Positions 5,884-8,588 of a DNA stretch of 8,588 nucleotides are shown here, piece after piece. The number at the start of each line of letters is the position of its first letter. Positions within the stretch are counted from its first letter, which is position 1. The notes below the pieces were generated by a model. The model saw only the letters and a list, made by a program, of their open reading frames with translations. It was not told the DNA's origin and ran no database searches. Source of the DNA: Rikenellaceae bacterium (GTDB lineage Bacteria; Bacteroidota; Bacteroidia; Bacteroidales; UBA932); assembly GCA_900769905.1 (NCBI GenBank), contig CAAGIL010000091.1, positions 1 to 8,588 of the forward strand. The letters run 5' to 3'. The position numbers and the translations under genes were made by a program.

Positions 5884-7359
5884 TTATTGATTATATATTC
5901 TTTGTATTGCGAGGAATCTTTCGTAATCCCTGTCCCATTTCTCCGCGTCCTGCGGCAGATAGGTCTTCAATTCGACGGAGGCCGCTGAAATCGCGCGCAT
6001 CTCCTTGAGGGTCTTCACCTTGCCTGCCGCCTTTATCTGCATCAGCACATTGCCGAGCGCGGTACCTTCCACCGGACCGCATACCACAGGCATTTTCAGT
6101 GAATTCGCTGTGAACTGCATCAGATGCCCGTTGAGCGAGCCTCCGCCTATCACGTGAAGCTTCTTTATGCTGAACGGGGCCATTCCCTTGAGAATCTCCA
6201 CGGTCTGGCGGTATTTGAGGGCGAGGCTTCTGAAAATGAGCCTGCAATACTCCGCAGGTGTCTGAGGAACAGCCTGCCCGGTCTTCGTGCAGTAGTCGTT
6301 GATTGCCGCCGTCATGGATACCGGATGGCTGAAACATGCTGCGTCCGGGTCTATAAGGCTCTCGAAATCAGTTGTTTTGCAAAGCGCGACAAGCTCTCCC
6401 ACGCTCTCCGGAGCATCTTTGAATTCTTTTCTGCACTGCTCGAAAATCCAGAGTCCGCAGATGTTCTTCAAGAACCTTGTCGTCCCTTCTATGCCTCCCT
6501 CATTTGTGAAATTGTGGCGGAAACTCTCGTCCGTGATTATGCATCCTTCCGTCTCGATGCCGAGAAGCGACCATGTGCCGCAGCTGAGGTATGCATATTC
6601 TTCATTTTCAGCGGGAACTGCGGCTATGGCCGAGCCGGTGTCGTGGCCCGCCACCGCTATCACGTTTACTGCCGGAAGTCCGGTGAATGCCTGTGCCTGC
6701 GGTGTCAGCTGCCCTGCGACCGTGCCCGGATGAGTCATCTTCCCGAACTTCTCCCGCGCGATGCCGAGAGCTGCAAGTATATCATTGTCAAGCTCTTTTG
6801 CTGCAGGGTTGAGCATCTGCGAGGTCGAAGCCACGGTGTATTCGCAGATGGCGTTGCCGGTAAGCATATATATGAGCGCATCCGGGATGAAAAGTATCTT
6901 GTCGGCGGCTTCAAGCGCGGAACCGCCGTTTCTCTTTATCGTGTCAAGCTGGAATAGGGAGTTGAAGTCCATGAACTGGATGCCGGTGCGCCTGTAAATC
7001 TCTTCCATCGGCATTTTCTTGAAAAACAGCTCCTGCGAGCCTTCGGTGTGGCTGTCGCGGTAGCAATACGGAAGTCCGAGCAGCTGCCCGTCCTTTCCGA
7101 AGAACGCGAAGTCGCATCCCCAGGTGTCGATGCCGATAGATTCGGGGATTATGCCTTCGTCCGCCATTTTCTTCAGGCCGAGAAGCACCTCGTGATAGAG
7201 TCCCGCGATGTCCCAGAACAGATGGCCTCCCATGGGAATCATTGGATTGCTGAACCGGGTCAGCTCCCTCATCTCTATTTTTTGGTCATTATATGTGGCT
7301 AACACGGTCCTGCCGCTCGTGGCGCCGAGGTCAACCGCTAAATAATATGAATTTTCCAT
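5884..7359 (-). CDS. rhaB: Rhamnulokinase RhaB
   Basis: Phosphorylates L-rhamnulose at O-1 with ATP, trapping it in the cell as L-rhamnulose-1-phosphate. It belongs to the FGGY carbohydrate kinases. The 491 residues compare with 489 in E. coli. The N-terminal phosphate loop is DLGATSGR (10-17). GIDTWGCDFAFF (76-87) is a conserved FGGY-N block. AGHDTGSA (237-244) carries Asp240, the likely catalytic base (Asp237 in E. coli). GTWSLLGIE (261-269) and the adenine-binding IGGGSLNG (404-411) with VEGTALGN (430-437) complete the second domain. It is the first gene of the minus-strand operon; its ATG lies about 30 bases below a TAAATTTG promoter box. Bacteroides workers call this gene rhaK. Confidence 0.96.
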   Translation of the reverse strand: MENSYYLAVDLGATSGRTVLATYNDQKIEMRELTRFSNPMIPMGGHLFWDIAGLYHEVLLGLKKMADEGIIPESIGIDTWGCDFAFFGKDGQLLGLPYCYRDSHTEGSQELFFKKMPMEEIYRRTGIQFMDFNSLFQLDTIKRNGGSALEAADKILFIPDALIYMLTGNAICEYTVASTSQMLNPAAKELDNDILAALGIAREKFGKMTHPGTVAGQLTPQAQAFTGLPAVNVIAVAGHDTGSAIAAVPAENEEYAYLSCGTWSLLGIETEGCIITDESFRHNFTNEGGIEGTTRFLKNICGLWIFEQCRKEFKDAPESVGELVALCKTTDFESLIDPDAACFSHPVSMTAAINDYCTKTGQAVPQTPAEYCRLIFRSLALKYRQTVEILKGMAPFSIKKLHVIGGGSLNGHLMQFTANSLKMPVVCGPVEGTALGNVLMQIKAAGKVKTLKEMRAISAASVELKTYLPQDAEKWDRDYERFLAIQRIYNQ

Positions 7360-7390
7360 ATTTTAGTGTGATTACTATGCGATGTTTCGG

Positions 7391-7398
7391 CAAATTTA
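7391..7398 (-). promoter_or_regulatory. Candidate -7 box for the rhaBATD operon
   Basis: On the minus strand this reads TAAATTTG, an exact fit to TAnnTTTG, placed so that the leader before rhaB would be about 25 bases. No good TTTG -33 box sits 19-21 bases upstream (around 7418-7421). A weak -33 is what an activator-dependent promoter would show, matching the positive control by RhaR known in B. thetaiotaomicron. Confidence 0.5.
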
Positions 7399-7411
7399 TA
7401 ATGAATAAAAG

Positions 7412-7441
7412 ACAGTAACCTGTGATTTTTGGCAATCAGTA
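7412..7441. promoter_or_regulatory. Candidate regulator binding region upstream of rhaB
   Basis: CAGTA occurs as a direct repeat at 7413-7417 and 7437-7441, 24 bp apart, a spacing of a little over two helical turns as AraC-family activators often use. The proximal copy lies at the expected -33 position of the rhaB promoter and is part of a small dyad, ACAG-TAAC-CTGT (7412-7423). The repeats are short and could be chance in A/T-rich DNA. Confidence 0.25.
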
Positions 7442-7484
7442 TAAATTAAATGACACAATAATGCGAACCTTGGAAATTTATGGT

Positions 7485-7492
7485 TATACTTG
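7485..7492 (+). promoter_or_regulatory. Candidate -7 box for the AraC-family regulator
   Basis: TATACTTG differs from TAnnTTTG at one position and lies 34 bases before the regulator's ATG, giving a leader of roughly 25-30 bases. No clear -33 box is visible. Immediately downstream, GCATAA is repeated at 7492-7497 and 7506-7511, 14 bp apart, overlapping the probable transcription start; it could be part of an autoregulatory site, but this is a guess. Confidence 0.35.
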
Positions 7493-7526
7493 CATAAGAA
7501 AAGCCGCATAACACTAAGAAAACAAT

Positions 7527-8396
7527 ATGCAACCTATAAAATATATCGCCCAGAACGAGCGTGACGGACAGTGGGGACTTACCGTATGCTCGGTAGGCTA
7601 CCAGAATGTAGGTGCGAACGAGGCATATCCGCCGCAGAACCACAACCAGGAATACCTCTTCAATCCTGACAACGGACGCGTGCTGTCTGAATATCAGCTG
7701 CTGTACATAGTGGAGGGAGAGGGGACTCTTAGGACAAAAAGCGCCGGTCAGTTCACCATCAATGCCGGAGATATGTTTCTTCTGTTCCCGGGAGAGTGGC
7801 ATACCTACCGTCCGGACCCGTCCGTCGGCTGGAAAGAGTATTGGATAGGTTTCAGCGGCGCGAATATCGACCACAGAGTAGCAGGAGGCTTCTTCTCGAT
7901 AGAAAAGCCGGTTTACGGCATCGGCTACAACGAGACGATTGTGGAGCTTTATCTCGAGGCCATACGCACCGCAACAAGGCAGGAGCCGTACTTCCAGCAG
8001 CTTTTGGCCGGTGTGGTGAACCATCTTTTAGGACTGATGTTCATGACAAGCCGCAACAACCGTATCCAGCCCGGCAGCGATTATCCGAGGATGATAGACA
8101 AGGCCAAGGCATATATGCAGGAGTCGGTCGAATCGGATATCACCATGCCGCAGGTGGCTGACCACCTCAATATGAGCTATACCACATTCAGACACGCTTT
8201 CAAGAAATATACGGGACTTTCTCCCGCGCAATATTTCATCAATCTCAAGCTTCACCGTGCGAAGGAGATGCTGCGCGCCACTACGGCTCCGGTCAAGGAG
8301 ATTTCCTATATGCTTCATTTCGAGAGCCCCGAGTATTTTGCGACGGCTTTCCGCAAAAAGACCGGACTGTCGCCGAGCGATTTCCGCAATGCGTAA
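7527..8396 (+). CDS. rhaR: AraC-family regulator, probable rhamnose activator RhaR
   Basis: A 289-residue AraC/XylS-type protein. The N-terminal half is a cupin-like sensor domain (LLYIVEGEGTLRT at 58-70, AGDMFLLFPGEWHTY at 80-94) where a sugar would bind. The C-terminal domain holds two helix-turn-helix units: DITMPQVADHLNMSYTTFRH (204-223) and VKEISYMLHFESPEYFATAF (256-275), closed by the family signature KKTGLSPSDFR (277-287). It is divergent from rhaBATD across 167 bp, the same layout as rhaR in B. thetaiotaomicron, where RhaR is a positive regulator of rhamnose genes. From context I infer that it binds L-rhamnose or an intermediate and activates rhaB. The ATG at 7527 follows an A-rich, Shine-Dalgarno-free leader. 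Family assignment is firm; the ligand is inferred from neighbours. Confidence 0.88.
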   Translation: MQPIKYIAQNERDGQWGLTVCSVGYQNVGANEAYPPQNHNQEYLFNPDNGRVLSEYQLLYIVEGEGTLRTKSAGQFTINAGDMFLLFPGEWHTYRPDPSVGWKEYWIGFSGANIDHRVAGGFFSIEKPVYGIGYNETIVELYLEAIRTATRQEPYFQQLLAGVVNHLLGLMFMTSRNNRIQPGSDYPRMIDKAKAYMQESVESDITMPQVADHLNMSYTTFRHAFKKYTGLSPAQYFINLKLHRAKEMLRATTAPVKEISYMLHFESPEYFATAFRKKTGLSPSDFRNA

Positions 8397-8588
8397 AAAT
8401 CGGCTATGACTGCTTATTTTGTCGTTTCGAATAATGCCATTTGCTCCGTTATTCCGACTATGACAACATTTTGCTCAACATATATTCACGACAACAAGTC
8501 TACCTCATCCTATAGTATCAGACACTGAAATACATTACGGATCCATGAATACTTTCTCGAAACATTTGCTTAAATTAGCGGTACAATC
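8397..8588. other. Non-coding right end of the window
   Basis: No convincing gene starts here. A weak imperfect hairpin (GTCG 8421-8424 with CGAC 8455-8458; GAATAA 8429-8434 with TTATTC 8449-8454) could help end the regulator transcript, but it is A/T-rich and lacks a T tract. CATTTGCTT at 8563-8571 contains TTTG (8565-8568), which could be the -33 box of a promoter whose -7 box would lie past the window edge. Confidence 0.3.

Noticed and set aside
5433..6008. A 191-codon plus-strand frame spanning the rhaA start, the gap and the rhaB end.
   Set aside because: It crosses two well-supported genes and their intergenic repeat, and no family is recognisable.
6124..6957. A 277-codon open frame on the plus strand opposite rhaB.
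   Set aside because: It is rich in Arg, Cys and Ala with no recognisable domain and lies wholly within the conserved rhaB gene. It is a by-product of G+C-rich codon positions.

Overview
The window comes from a member of the Bacteroidetes, most likely the order Bacteroidales; I cannot name the genus. Three things point there. Genes lack Shine-Dalgarno sequences and have A-rich leaders. Candidate promoters resemble the Bacteroides -7 element TAnnTTTG. The gene order matches the rhaK-I-P-A rhamnose operon with a divergent AraC-type RhaR described in Bacteroides thetaiotaomicron.

The right two thirds (2418-8396) is an intact L-rhamnose catabolic locus. Reading leftwards on the minus strand from a 167-bp divergent promoter region are rhaB (kinase), rhaA (isomerase), rhaT (proton symporter) and rhaD (aldolase). 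An AraC-family regulator, probably RhaR, is read rightwards from the same region. The transporter imports L-rhamnose, the isomerase makes L-rhamnulose, the kinase makes L-rhamnulose-1-phosphate, and the aldolase splits it into dihydroxyacetone phosphate and L-lactaldehyde. The lactaldehyde oxidoreductase (rhaO) found after the aldolase in B. thetaiotaomicron is not in the window. The gap between rhaT and rhaD holds a cloverleaf-shaped dispersed repeat continuing into an array with an exact 26-bp period. A related half copy sits between rhaB and rhaA.

The left third (1-2417) is gene debris plus one intact gene. In order on the plus strand it holds: the C-terminal tail of a GH106-like alpha-L-rhamnosidase; six bases later, the first ~40 codons of a second rhamnulokinase with three one-base homopolymer frameshifts; an intact AAA ATPase of the AAA_14/DUF4143 type with its own candidate promoter; an IS200/IS605 transposase with its subterminal hairpin, truncated before the catalytic tyrosine; and the last 25 codons of an AraC-family regulator whose stop codon directly abuts the end of rhaD. 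Three of the four fragments are of kinds expected in rhamnose loci. I infer that a second rhamnoside-utilisation cluster stood here and was destroyed by insertion and deletion. Bases 1-125 also hold two strong hairpins at the breakpoint in the rhamnosidase.

I found no convincing new biological system. The most informative parts are the relict cluster and the structured repeats inside the operon.
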